Assembly (NCBI RefSeq): GCF_004006665.1
Contig: NZ_QOCL01000014.1
Coordinates: 124,001-188,000, forward strand
DNA: 64,000 bases
Direction: 5' to 3'
From: Halobacteriovorax sp. HLS
GTDB lineage: Bacteria > Bdellovibrionota > Bacteriovoracia > Bacteriovoracales > Bacteriovoracaceae
The notes under the pieces were generated by a model. That model searched no databases. It saw only the letters and a program-made list of their open reading frames with translations, and was not told the origin of the DNA. The position numbers were made by a program, and so were the translations under genes. Below are positions 35,273-43,877 of the stretch, one piece after another. Within the stretch, counting starts at the first letter, position 1. The number at the start of each line of letters is the position of its first letter.

Positions 35273-35973
35273 AAGTTTTATGTAGTATTTGTGCAAGAGG
35301 TGGCTCTAAGGGCGTAAAGAATAAGAATGTTAGAGAATTAAACTCTATACCCTTAATTGCTCATAGTATTTTACAAGCAAAAGAGAGTAATCTCTTTGAT
35401 GTTATATCAGTCAGTAGTGATTGTGATCAAATCTTGAGTATTGCCAAAGAGTATGGGGCTGATTTTCTAATAAAGAGACCAGATGATTTGGCAACTGATA
35501 CATCTGCTAAGCTTCCTGTTATTCAACATTGTTTTAGCGAGAGCGAAAAAGAAAGTGGCATGAACTTTGACTTTGTCATTGATCTAGATGCTACATCACC
35601 TTTGAGAAAAGTTTCTGACATTAAAGGAGTTTTTGATATACTTCAATCGAGAAGTGAGGAGATTGATAATGTCATAACAGGTTGTCACGCAAGAAGATCT
35701 CCTTACTTTAATCTCGTTGAAGAAAATGAGAGTGGATTCTCACGTTTAGTAAAAAGCTTAGAAAAGGGGATTGTCAGACGTCAAGATTCTCCGAGGTGTT
35801 TTGATATGAATGCTTCGATCTATGGATGGTCTAGAAATGCACTTTTAAACTCAGATAAGGTGTTGATGCCAAAGACAGTACTTTTTGAAATGAGTGAAGA
35901 GACGGCTTACGATATTGATTCTGAATTAGACTTTAAAATAGTAGAACTATTAATGAGAGATAGAAATGAGTAA
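35269..35973 (+). CDS. legF: CMP-legionaminic acid synthetase (acylneuraminate cytidylyltransferase)
   Basis: Activates the nonulosonic acid with CTP to give the CMP-linked donor. The N-terminal CARGGSKGVKNKNVRELN is the CTP-binding signature; LDATSPLRKVSDI and the RRQDSPRCFDMNASIYGW segment are typical of NeuA/LegF. It has 234 residues, normal for the single-domain form. Four-base overlap with the preceding oxidoreductase and 8-base overlap with the following SDR show a tight operon. It completes the set from 28337 onward. Confidence 0.9.
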   Translation: MKVLCSICARGGSKGVKNKNVRELNSIPLIAHSILQAKESNLFDVISVSSDCDQILSIAKEYGADFLIKRPDDLATDTSAKLPVIQHCFSESEKESGMNFDFVIDLDATSPLRKVSDIKGVFDILQSRSEEIDNVITGCHARRSPYFNLVEENESGFSRLVKSLEKGIVRRQDSPRCFDMNASIYGWSRNALLNSDKVLMPKTVLFEMSEETAYDIDSELDFKIVELLMRDRNE

Positions 35974-36712
35974 AAAAAATATAATTCTTGTGGGAGCAGC
36001 GGGGTTGATCGGAAAAGCTATTTATAATGAGCTTGTTAAAGACGATATCAATCTAGTTGCGGTTGATATAAATGAGGATTCTTTAAAAGATATAGTTTCT
36101 CCTCATGGTGGAAAATATGTAGTTGCTAATATAACTTCGGAGGATTCTGTAATTGAACTTATTGCAAACCTTAAGGAGAATTATGGAGTTATTGATGCAG
36201 TAGTAAATACTGCATACCCTAGAAATAAGAACTTTGGAAAAGATCTATTTGATGTGAAGCTCGAAGATTTTAATGAGAACCATTCTTTACATCTTGGTGG
36301 CTACTTTAATCTTTCTCAAAAGTTTGCTTCACTCTTTATGGAGCAAGGCCTTGGCAGTATCGTAAACTTCTCATCTATTTACGGTGTTTGTGCTCCAAAA
36401 TTTGATATTTATAAAGAAACTAAAATGACTAATGGGCCAGAGTACGCTTCTATTAAATCATCCCTAGTATTTTTAACCAAATTTATCTCTCAAAGAATTA
36501 AAGGTTCTGGAGTTAGGATTAATGCTATAAGTCCTGGGGGGGTTCTGGATGGACAACCAGAATCTTTTGTTAATAATTATAAAAAATATTGTAATAGTAA
36601 GGGAATGTTAAATCCTGAAGACCTCGTTGGAGCTGTTCGCTTTCTTATTTCTGATGAGTCTAAGTTTGTCACAGGTCAGAATATTGTTGTAGACGACGGG
36701 TTTTCTATATGA
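35966..36712 (+). CDS. ptmA: PtmA-like SDR oxidoreductase
   Basis: Classical SDR (248 residues) resembling Campylobacter PtmA, found with legionaminic-acid genes. It has the cofactor motif GAAGLIGKAIY, NTAYPRNKNFGKDL in place of the usual NNAG, NFSSIYGV and a YASIK catalytic Tyr-Lys. The conserved C-terminus VTGQNIVVDDGFSI is intact. It overlaps legF by 8 bases and the next nucleotidyltransferase by 4. A paralogue lies at 54919 with the same SIYG and TGQNI segments. The reaction of PtmA is still poorly defined. Confidence 0.82.
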   Translation: MSKKNIILVGAAGLIGKAIYNELVKDDINLVAVDINEDSLKDIVSPHGGKYVVANITSEDSVIELIANLKENYGVIDAVVNTAYPRNKNFGKDLFDVKLEDFNENHSLHLGGYFNLSQKFASLFMEQGLGSIVNFSSIYGVCAPKFDIYKETKMTNGPEYASIKSSLVFLTKFISQRIKGSGVRINAISPGGVLDGQPESFVNNYKKYCNSKGMLNPEDLVGAVRFLISDESKFVTGQNIVVDDGFSI

Positions 36713-37413
36713 TTTCAGATGTAATGGTTTTAGTTTTAGCTGGAGGTAAGGGGACAAGATTATCTTCAGTTGTAAGTGATGTTCCTAAACCAATGGCCCC
36801 TATTGGAGATAAGCCCTTTCTATACTATGTCTTAAAATATCTTAAGAAGAATGATTTTAGAAATATATGTTTTTTAACTGGATATAAGGCTTCTGTTATT
36901 GAAAACTTTGCCACTGAGTATGACGATACTGAACTTAATTTAAGTCACTCTTTTGAGGATTCTCCACTTGGAACAGGAGGAGCTATAAAAAAGGCCATTG
37001 AGAAGCATAGCGACTTCTCTAGGTTTATTGTACTTAATGGCGATACATTCTTTGATGTTGATTTAAAATTATTTATGAATAGCTGTAAAACCAAATATGC
37101 TCTGGCCTTGAAGAAGATAGAAGATTGTTCAAGGTATGGAAGAGTTTCTCTAGATGAAGGTTTGATTTCAGAATTTATAGAAAAAGATTCGTCTCTTCAT
37201 GTCTCTGGATTAATTAATGGCGGTGTTTATTTTCTTGATAAGGATGTTATTAAATACATAGCTGAAGGCTTTGTTTCTTTAGAGAGTGAAGTATTTCCTG
37301 AGTTGATTAAGCTTAATGCCTTGTCAGGAGTAGAAGTCTCAGGAAACTTTCTCGATATAGGTATTCCTGAGGACTATTACTCTGCACAGACGTTAATTCC
37401 TAAATGGACTTAA
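36709..37413 (+). CDS. Sugar-1-phosphate nucleotidyltransferase, HddC-like
   Basis: Single-domain nucleotidyltransferase (234 residues) with VLAGGKGTRLSSVVSDVPKP, GTGGAIKKA, LNGDTFFDVD and NGGVYFLDKD. It is closest by eye to HddC, the D-glycero-alpha-D-manno-heptose-1-phosphate guanylyltransferase. An HddA-like kinase at 43878 could feed it, but no GmhA or GmhB is seen. Position at the end of the leg operon leaves a role in a related GDP-sugar step open. It overlaps the convergent oxidoreductase by 4 bases. Confidence 0.78.
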   Translation: MISDVMVLVLAGGKGTRLSSVVSDVPKPMAPIGDKPFLYYVLKYLKKNDFRNICFLTGYKASVIENFATEYDDTELNLSHSFEDSPLGTGGAIKKAIEKHSDFSRFIVLNGDTFFDVDLKLFMNSCKTKYALALKKIEDCSRYGRVSLDEGLISEFIEKDSSLHVSGLINGGVYFLDKDVIKYIAEGFVSLESEVFPELIKLNALSGVEVSGNFLDIGIPEDYYSAQTLIPKWT

Positions 37414-38357
37414 TTTTCGCCATTTAGGATTTGAAGGTAGATATTAGATTTTGAGTTTTGCTCTTCTATGCTAATTAAGTTACCTTTTTTATTTTCAATA
37501 AAATCTTTCGTTTGAAGAAAGAAGCCCGGCTTAAACTCTTGGTCTAAACTATCGTCTACTTCTATCTTATTTACGGCAACACTTCCAAGTTCTTGTACTT
37601 GGAGTTGCTCCATTGGTTTTAAGTAGTAGCGGTTGGTTGCAGTAATGAATTCTAGGGCCCACCTTCCAGGTCCCTTCCAATTGGCCTGATAAGTAAAAAG
37701 GGCATGTTTTTCACTAATTCCAGAGCCGACAAAATTAGATCCATTTGGATGCCAATCAAGTTCAGAAGTTTTTAAGCTATTCATCTTTAAAGGAGAACCA
37801 CCTAAATGGAATGCCAAGTCGATAACATGACTAGAGTTTTGAAAGAACCAATTTTCTTTAACCCCTGGATTTTTAGGAATGTCTTGAATGACATGGCTCC
37901 ACTCAGTGAATTCAAAGTGAAACGACTTTAAACCGCCATCATTTAAAATTCTTTTTTCTAGCTCAAGAACAGAAGAGAAATATCTTCTATTATAAGCTAA
38001 GTGAACTTTTGCATTCTTATTCTGAGCTAAGTCCTTTACTGCTTGGACTTTCTCTATAGTAGAGGCTCCTGGTTTTTCTACCAATATATCTTTTATTCCA
38101 AGTTCCAATAAAGCAACTGTCGCAATATCCAATTGATCTTCTGAAACAGCAACTATAGCTTTATTGCATACTAAGATAGCTTCTTTATTTTTATCAATTC
38201 CGCCAACGAGGGCATCTCGTCCAGTGGCCTGCTTAAATGAATTTGCCGAACTTTCCCCTCTACCAATGACGATATATTCCTGTTCTAGCTTAGTGAGTAT
38301 TTTACTATATTCAATTGCAATTGGACCAGCTCCGATAATAGCGATTCTATTAGTCAT
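37410..38357 (-). CDS. Gfo/Idh/MocA-like oxidoreductase
   Basis: NAD(P)-binding oxidoreductase of 315 residues. The N-terminal fold shows IAIIGAGPIAIEYSKIL, the EKP motif appears as ILVEKPGAST, and YNRRYF plus the HVIDLAFHLGG histidine segment define the family's second domain. It lacks close similarity to the paralogues at 34355 and 41162, so the three probably have different substrates. It overlaps the downstream-facing amidotransferase start by 8 bases, placing it as the last gene of the minus operon running from hisF to 37410. Confidence 0.8.
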   Translation of the reverse strand: MTNRIAIIGAGPIAIEYSKILTKLEQEYIVIGRGESSANSFKQATGRDALVGGIDKNKEAILVCNKAIVAVSEDQLDIATVALLELGIKDILVEKPGASTIEKVQAVKDLAQNKNAKVHLAYNRRYFSSVLELEKRILNDGGLKSFHFEFTEWSHVIQDIPKNPGVKENWFFQNSSHVIDLAFHLGGSPLKMNSLKTSELDWHPNGSNFVGSGISEKHALFTYQANWKGPGRWALEFITATNRYYLKPMEQLQVQELGSVAVNKIEVDDSLDQEFKPGFFLQTKDFIENKKGNLISIEEQNSKSNIYLQILNGEN

Positions 38358-39567
38358 TTAAACCACCATTCCACACATTATGCTTAAGTTTCCATTCTCC
38401 TGCGGAGTCTTTACCCCAAAGGTGAGGAGAGCGAAACTTGTCGCAAGTATCATGGAACTGTTGAGGTGTAATATCTAGGTACTCCATGATTTCATCAAAG
38501 TATCTATCAGGAAATTCTCCATCATATTTTTTGATTAGTGCCTGGGCTTCTTCTCTTGTTATATGATTATTACGAATTTCTTGTGAAGCATCATATGTTG
38601 CTCTACCGAGTCCAAATTTTATAAATGTAGTGTAGTAGTGAAGGTCATCAATCTTATCGTCAATACTATTGTACTTACTATAAGTACCTTGAGTTCTAAA
38701 TGGTCTAGCTTTAAAGCCAGTGTTTTCAACAGCGTAGTAATATACTTCTTGCGGAGTCCATTTCAGGTAATAACCAAGATAGTGAACATCAATTTTAGAT
38801 TTACCTAGTTCTGCTTCAGTTATTGGAAGAAAAGATTGTAAGTCAGATAATCTAACATTATGTTCTTCTTGAAGCTCTTTAATTGAAACTCCTCCAAGAT
38901 AGATTTCATCAAGGTGGCTGTAGCTAAAATATGATTTATCTCTCAACGATGAAGTGTTATCGGCGATAGGATTACCATACTCAGCTTCATTTTCGCCGTA
39001 GAAAATAAGGTCAATGTCATATTTGGCAGCTAACTTAGGAGCTAGGTTTTTTTGTCCTAGGATAAATGTTTGAAATGGGTGTAATATATTAAGGATAGAA
39101 AGCTTAGTTAGAAGCTTCATAACTTTACCATTTCTGTTAAAGCTTAAATTGTCGAAACCTCCAACATCAATCCAGTTTCTAAAGTTCTTAAGACCGTATT
39201 CCGTGTATAGTATTGGTGGCCAAGTAACTGTAAGCGGATTCATTCCATACTTATATTTTAGAATATGCGCTTGATAAGCACTATCCTTTCCCCCACTACC
39301 CGGAACGAGACAGTCATAGCTTCCATCATTTTTTCTATGTTTATCTAGTAGGGCAACAAGCTCTGCTTCTCTTTGTTCCCAATTGATTTTATCTTTGCTT
39401 TCATTAACTCTACAAGCATCGCATATACCTTCGTTATCGAAGCCCATAGTTCCTTTTTTACTGTCTAGAGTGTGTTTAAATTCTACAGATGAAGTAGGTC
39501 TTTGGTTGGACATTACACATTTTTTACAAAAAATTACTTCATCAGGAAGGCCGTATAAGTTTGCCAT
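38350..39567 (-). CDS. N-acetyl sugar amidotransferase (WbpG/PseA-type)
   Basis: PP-loop ATP-pyrophosphatase-fold enzyme that converts an N-acetyl group to acetamidino, using ammonia. The PP-loop SGGKDS is at 91-96; zinc-type cysteine pairs C14/C17 (FCKKCVMSNQRP) and C49/C52 (GICDAC) precede it. It has 405 residues, the TIGR03573-like length. The HisH- and HisF-like genes directly upstream would supply ammonia, as with WbpG in Pseudomonas O-antigen loci and PseA-type enzymes in Campylobacter. In this locus legionaminic acid is the likely target; a diacetamido sugar precursor is an alternative. Confidence 0.88.
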   Translation of the reverse strand: MANLYGLPDEVIFCKKCVMSNQRPTSSVEFKHTLDSKKGTMGFDNEGICDACRVNESKDKINWEQREAELVALLDKHRKNDGSYDCLVPGSGGKDSAYQAHILKYKYGMNPLTVTWPPILYTEYGLKNFRNWIDVGGFDNLSFNRNGKVMKLLTKLSILNILHPFQTFILGQKNLAPKLAAKYDIDLIFYGENEAEYGNPIADNTSSLRDKSYFSYSHLDEIYLGGVSIKELQEEHNVRLSDLQSFLPITEAELGKSKIDVHYLGYYLKWTPQEVYYYAVENTGFKARPFRTQGTYSKYNSIDDKIDDLHYYTTFIKFGLGRATYDASQEIRNNHITREEAQALIKKYDGEFPDRYFDEIMEYLDITPQQFHDTCDKFRSPHLWGKDSAGEWKLKHNVWNGGLND

Positions 39568-39581
39568 TTTATCTCTCTTTT

Positions 39582-40211
39582 TTAGTTTAAATCTTTCCAG
39601 TTTTGATATATTTGAAGTCCGCTTTTAGAACTTTTTTCTGGATGGTATTGAGTTGCAAATACATTGTCTTTTAAAATTGAAGAACAGTAATTTAGTTCTC
39701 CATGAGTAGTGTAGGATAGCTCATTTTCGGTTGAGCTTAAATCACAGTAGTACGAGTGTACGAAATAGAAGTCAGTCTTGTTCTTAATACCTTGTAATGG
39801 AGTATTATCCCAACTGATATCTTTTTCATTCACTTCATCCCAAGAAATCTTAGGTACAGGAAGATTCTTGTTATTGTCTGGAAGCTTTCTAACAATCCCA
39901 TCTATGATACCAAGACCTTTAGATTCACCAAATTCAGCACTACTCTTTAAAAGTAGTTGCATGCCTAAGCAAATTCCCATGAAAGGCTTACCTGTCTTGA
40001 TAAAAGATTTAATCTCTTCATCAAGGCCAGAGGTAACTAAATTCTGCATTCCTTGTGCAAAAGCACCAACTCCAGGAAGTATTAGTGCGTCTGCGGACTT
40101 TAGTTCTTTAGGAGTAGATACAAGAAATGGATTTAATCCTACCTCTTTGCAAGCTTGTTGAACGCTGAATAGGTTACCGATCGAATAGTCAATAATTGCT
40201 ACATTTTTCAA
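39582..40211 (-). CDS. hisH: HisH-type glutamine amidotransferase
   Basis: Class I glutaminase (209 residues) producing ammonia for its partner. Nucleophile C81 is in GICLGMQLLL and the H190/E192 pair is in QYHPEKS, so the catalytic triad is intact. It lies 4 bases from the HisF-like gene and 14 from the amidotransferase. No other histidine-pathway gene is near, so this is most likely the sugar-modification paralogue (HisH2) and not the one for histidine biosynthesis. Confidence 0.88.
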   Translation of the reverse strand: MKNVAIIDYSIGNLFSVQQACKEVGLNPFLVSTPKELKSADALILPGVGAFAQGMQNLVTSGLDEEIKSFIKTGKPFMGICLGMQLLLKSSAEFGESKGLGIIDGIVRKLPDNNKNLPVPKISWDEVNEKDISWDNTPLQGIKNKTDFYFVHSYYCDLSSTENELSYTTHGELNYCSSILKDNVFATQYHPEKSSKSGLQIYQNWKDLN

Positions 40212-40215
40212 ACTC

Positions 40216-41070
40216 TCAACCTCGTCTACACTGTATGTCTGCTTTGATTAAAGCATCTTTAAGTTCTAAAATTGAAAATGTATTAATCTTAGAAAATCTT
40301 TTACCACTATTTATAAAGTTTTTATTTCCTTCTGATGTGGAAACATTATTTATAAACTTTGCATTATTGATTGTGTCGTAATGAAATGCAGATGCAATTG
40401 CAACTGCACTCACGTTTGTTTCTTTGATCATTTGAATAGTATCTTCAAGGGATGACCCTCCTCCATGTGCTACAACTGGAATTGAGACAACGTCAGTAAC
40501 AGACTTAATAAGGTCAATATCAAAACCTTCTCCTGTTCCTTCTCTATCGACGGAAGTAATTACTATTTCTCCCGCACCTAGGGACTCAACTTCTTTGGCC
40601 CATGCAACAATATCTTTACCTGTTTCCTCTCTACCATTATCTATAAAAGCAAAGTAGGCACCGTTTTCTTGTTTAATAGCTTCAATTGCTACAACAATTG
40701 TTGAAGAACCAAATAATTGTGATGCTTGTCTTATAAATTGAGGATTTTTAATTGCAGCAGTATTAATACAGACTTTATCTGCACCTTGCTGAAGTACATT
40801 TCGTATATCTTCTATTGTTCTTAAACCACCACCAACAGTGATTGGAATAAAAGTTTTCTGAGAAGTTTTTGTTATAATTTCATCTAAACTATTTCTCTCA
40901 AAAAGACTGGCGACACAGTCCATGTAGAATATTTCATCTGCTTCATTATTGTAGTAATATTCGCAAAAACTCTGCGGGTCGCCCAGCACTCTTAATCCCT
41001 CGAGATGGATGCCTTTAACAAGATTAGGCCCTTTAATGTCTAAGCGCGAAATGATACGTATTTTTCTCAT
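40216..41070 (-). CDS. hisF: HisF-type cyclase-barrel paralogue
   Basis: TIM-barrel partner of HisH that channels ammonia. D11 (SRLDIKGP) and the TSVDREGTGEGFD segment are present, but the position of the second catalytic aspartate of canonical HisF (D130, normally in a VVAID strand) is E130 here (VVAIEAI). That substitution and the 284-residue length with a C-terminal extension argue for an ammonia-delivery role and against imidazole glycerol phosphate synthesis. A strong AAGG-TAATAT ribosome-binding site precedes the ATG. Confidence 0.86.
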   Translation of the reverse strand: MRKIRIISRLDIKGPNLVKGIHLEGLRVLGDPQSFCEYYYNNEADEIFYMDCVASLFERNSLDEIITKTSQKTFIPITVGGGLRTIEDIRNVLQQGADKVCINTAAIKNPQFIRQASQLFGSSTIVVAIEAIKQENGAYFAFIDNGREETGKDIVAWAKEVESLGAGEIVITSVDREGTGEGFDIDLIKSVTDVVSIPVVAHGGGSSLEDTIQMIKETNVSAVAIASAFHYDTINNAKFINNVSTSEGNKNFINSGKRFSKINTFSILELKDALIKADIQCRRG

Positions 41071-41121
41071 ATATTACCTTTTAATAGGCAAAATTCTATA
41101 TGAGGAGGCCTATTTTGTATA

Positions 41122-41154
41122 GATATAAGACCCTTTTAAGTAGGGTCTTATATC
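41122..41154. other. Perfect 12-bp hairpin between oxidoreductase and hisF genes
   Basis: GATATAAGACCC (41122-41133) and GGGTCTTATATC (41143-41154) pair perfectly around a 9-base loop, seven bases after the stop of the 41162 gene. No T-run follows on either strand, so this may be a processing or attenuation hairpin instead of a classic terminator. A second 7-bp repeat AATAGGC/GCCTATT (41083-41089, 41108-41114) lies next to it. Confidence 0.6.
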
Positions 41155-41161
41155 GAGATTC

Positions 41162-42136
41162 TTAGGTAAAGGGAAAATCAGTTTCAATTTGTTTTTTGCT
41201 TTTTAATAGATGTTCTTTTAAGGGAATCAGTAAAGAAAGATGTATATCTTTTGACTCTTCGTATCGTGGAAGGCTTATATTTTGGTTGTTAAGGAGATCA
41301 AGAACTAAATTTGCAGTTAATTGACTTTGGTAGAGAAGGTTTAGCTCTTTTTCTTCCCATTGCCATGCCGTGTTAGTTGATGATTCTAAATACTTGTCTT
41401 CATTTTCTTTGAAGATAAATCTTGAGTCTTCTGTATTAATCTCTATCAGTACTGGTAATGTCCCCTCTGGGAAGCATGTGATATTTATAACGCTATTATC
41501 TGGAAATTGACATTTTATGTGTCCGTTTATCTCAAAAAAACCAACTCTCTTACTTTCGATTAAATTTGGCTCGAGCGACTGAAGGTCCGCTAAAAATGTA
41601 TGTGACTTTGATATACTACAAGCATGATCTATGTAATGAATCGCATTTGTAATATTTCCAAAGTTTGAACCTGTAACATTGTATGTAAACTTCTTCTTTG
41701 ATAATTCCCTAGTCAAACGCTTATAAACACTTTGCATTCTCATACAGCAGTTAACCCAGCAGTTAACGTTTCTATCTTTAAGTAGAGTTCCTATTTCGGC
41801 GTATTGTGACTCAGTGTTAAATAATATTTTTTCTAGTAATAAATTAGAGACATTGCATACTTCAAGGAGATCTCTAACAACTGTGGCCCTGATATTACTA
41901 GTTGTTGCTACGACACAAAAATATATGTCTTGAGCAATAATTTCTTTGAGACTTGTAGCAAAGGTGATCTTGTGTATATCGTTGTTTATTTGGTCACTTC
42001 TTTCTTTGGCTACGCTGAGTGAGTCTCGAGATGGGTCTATGACGAAGATATTGAAGGCTTCTACGTCAACGGACTTTATCGATTGAAGGTGTCTACTCCC
42101 TAATTGTCCTGCCCCAATTATTACAATATTTTTCAT
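41162..42136 (-). CDS. Gfo/Idh/MocA-like NAD-binding protein
   Basis: A 324-residue protein with an N-terminal Rossmann motif (IVIIGAGQLGSRHLQSI) and a family-like middle segment LLLEKILFN, where the usual EKP motif has lost its proline. NAIHYIDHACSIS resembles the substrate-site histidine segment. It shares the minus strand with the genes at 42144 and 43878 but is separated from hisF by a hairpin. Because the EKP motif is altered, it may be a divergent dehydrogenase or a non-catalytic relative. Substrate unknown. Confidence 0.68.
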   Translation of the reverse strand: MKNIVIIGAGQLGSRHLQSIKSVDVEAFNIFVIDPSRDSLSVAKERSDQINNDIHKITFATSLKEIIAQDIYFCVVATTSNIRATVVRDLLEVCNVSNLLLEKILFNTESQYAEIGTLLKDRNVNCWVNCCMRMQSVYKRLTRELSKKKFTYNVTGSNFGNITNAIHYIDHACSISKSHTFLADLQSLEPNLIESKRVGFFEINGHIKCQFPDNSVINITCFPEGTLPVLIEINTEDSRFIFKENEDKYLESSTNTAWQWEEKELNLLYQSQLTANLVLDLLNNQNISLPRYEESKDIHLSLLIPLKEHLLKSKKQIETDFPFT

Positions 42137-42143
42137 AATTTCT

Positions 42144-43874
42144 CTACTTAGTTGAAAGGTTTTTAATTTGTTCTTTAATTATTTTTATCGTCGATTCCGG
42201 GGAAATTTTTTGAAATGATTTAATGGGAAAGAGTTCTCCCTTAATTAAAAGTTTAATCTTCTGATCAAGATCTTGAAAATTACTGACGGTCATTTCATTA
42301 ATTGCCCTGTCTGCTGTATATTGAGCACAATTCAGAGGATCATAGTAAATAGCCGCTCTTCCTAAGGTTTCAGCATAAATTGAAGGTGAAGTAAAAGGTG
42401 TACTTATTGAAAGATTAACATCATGTATAACCTGTAAAGGGTTTTCTAATGGGTCCCTTAGTTCAACATTAGGGAGTTTTTTGATTTCTTCAAATGAATC
42501 TACTAATTCAAACTTTTCTTGATACCTTCTCTTTTCTTTAAATATGAAAGTGATTGATGGGTAATTACGAATCAACTTTAATAAGTCAGTATAGAAGGCA
42601 TTCTGAATTTCGAAAGTAGTAAAAGGGCCAATTCCTAATTTAACTCTGTCGACAGGCTTGATAGACGGTATATCAAAGATTGCAACTTTAGTGGATTTAC
42701 TTGAGGGAAGAGGGTGGGGAATAAGCTTACTGTAAATTATAGGGCCAGTTATTATGAACTCTGTTTTGTAATCTGAAATCTTCCTCCTTGAAAATAAGTC
42801 TGCTAAATTCTTATTCCAAAGCCAAGCTTGGTCAGCATTAAATAAAGAGAACCTTATACTTAAGTCTTGAAAATGAGGATTTTTATTAGAGTAGTGAAAT
42901 TCTCCTGTTCCATAAAACCATATAACATGTTTGAAGTTACATTGTTTTTTTAAGAGAGACTCTGGAGGAGATGGCCACGCCGTTGACAAGGATGTTAGAT
43001 AAATAGCTGGTTTCACTTTTTTAAAGAAAGCTTCCCATTTTAGTGCTTGAATTTTGAGAATAGCTATTTGTCTTTTTTGGTAATTAGGAGAAGCTAAGTC
43101 TTTTAACTTTTTTAAGATAAGAAAAAAGAGTTGAGTCAGAAAAGTAAATCTCCTCGTTTTTGAAAGAATAGTTGTTATTTCTCTTTCTGTTAAAAAAAGG
43201 ATCTTTCTTTCAAGAAGTTGTTGAGTTTGCTTTTTATTTGGCGAGACAGGTAAGAGAAATAAGGTTTCGCTCTCTTTTGTTATCTTGTTTAGGGTCAACC
43301 AGAAAAAACTCAGATCTTTCTCTTTTGATGGTATTGCATAGGGACTAATTCCTGAGCAAACAACTTTAATTTTGCTTAAGTCAAGTGAGGACGTTTTCTT
43401 TATTGCTATGAGCGCTTTAATGATCTCTCTTATGACTTCAAAGAAAGTTTCGGTAAGTAAGTAAAAATAATCGAGTATATTGTTGGTAAATTGTAGAAGT
43501 GTTGTTTTATTTCTATTTAAGTATTTCATATGACTTAAAAAATAGATCATATGAAAAATTGTATTTTCTTTAGAGAGATAATTGAAAAAGAAAAACTGTT
43601 CAACTTGAATAACTTCTAGTTGATTAAAATATTCGGTATATAAAAAGTCATTCTTTACCTTATCCTTTTTACTTTGAAGAAACTCTTTGGAGAAATAAAA
43701 AGCTTCTTCCTCTGCATCGTGCCAGTGATCATGGTCTCGAAAGTCATTTAGTATTTCAAATTTTCCAAGAGGAATTTTAGAAATAGTCATAACTTTTACT
43801 TTACCAAAAAAGCTTAAGAAATAAGCCAATAAAAAGTTAGCATAGTGAATCTTATAAAATGTATAAGTCTTCAT
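42144..43874 (-). CDS. Putative GT-B-like surface-carbohydrate transferase, unknown family
   Basis: A 576-residue protein without a firm family match. The first half is rich in Phe, Leu and Lys with probably amphipathic helices; the second half looks like a GT-B nucleotide-binding domain: HVIWFYGTGEFHYS, ITFIFKEKRRY and the late STPFTSPSIYAETLGRAAIYYD, which resembles the donor-site end of CDP-glycerol or sialyl-type transferases. It lies 7 bases from the oxidoreductase and 3 from the kinase gene. A transferase for a nonulosonic or heptose sugar is a guess from context. Confidence 0.5.
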   Translation of the reverse strand: MKTYTFYKIHYANFLLAYFLSFFGKVKVMTISKIPLGKFEILNDFRDHDHWHDAEEEAFYFSKEFLQSKKDKVKNDFLYTEYFNQLEVIQVEQFFFFNYLSKENTIFHMIYFLSHMKYLNRNKTTLLQFTNNILDYFYLLTETFFEVIREIIKALIAIKKTSSLDLSKIKVVCSGISPYAIPSKEKDLSFFWLTLNKITKESETLFLLPVSPNKKQTQQLLERKILFLTEREITTILSKTRRFTFLTQLFFLILKKLKDLASPNYQKRQIAILKIQALKWEAFFKKVKPAIYLTSLSTAWPSPPESLLKKQCNFKHVIWFYGTGEFHYSNKNPHFQDLSIRFSLFNADQAWLWNKNLADLFSRRKISDYKTEFIITGPIIYSKLIPHPLPSSKSTKVAIFDIPSIKPVDRVKLGIGPFTTFEIQNAFYTDLLKLIRNYPSITFIFKEKRRYQEKFELVDSFEEIKKLPNVELRDPLENPLQVIHDVNLSISTPFTSPSIYAETLGRAAIYYDPLNCAQYTADRAINEMTVSNFQDLDQKIKLLIKGELFPIKSFQKISPESTIKIIKEQIKNLSTK

Positions 43875-43877
43875 GAA

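Noticed and set aside
39778-40161. Open frame of 127 codons on the plus strand
   Set aside because: Antisense to the HisH-like gene, whose catalytic triad is intact; composition looks like a shadow frame.
40216-41070. HisF/HisH as histidine biosynthesis genes
   Set aside because: No other his gene is nearby, the amidotransferase partner is adjacent and the HisF active site is altered.
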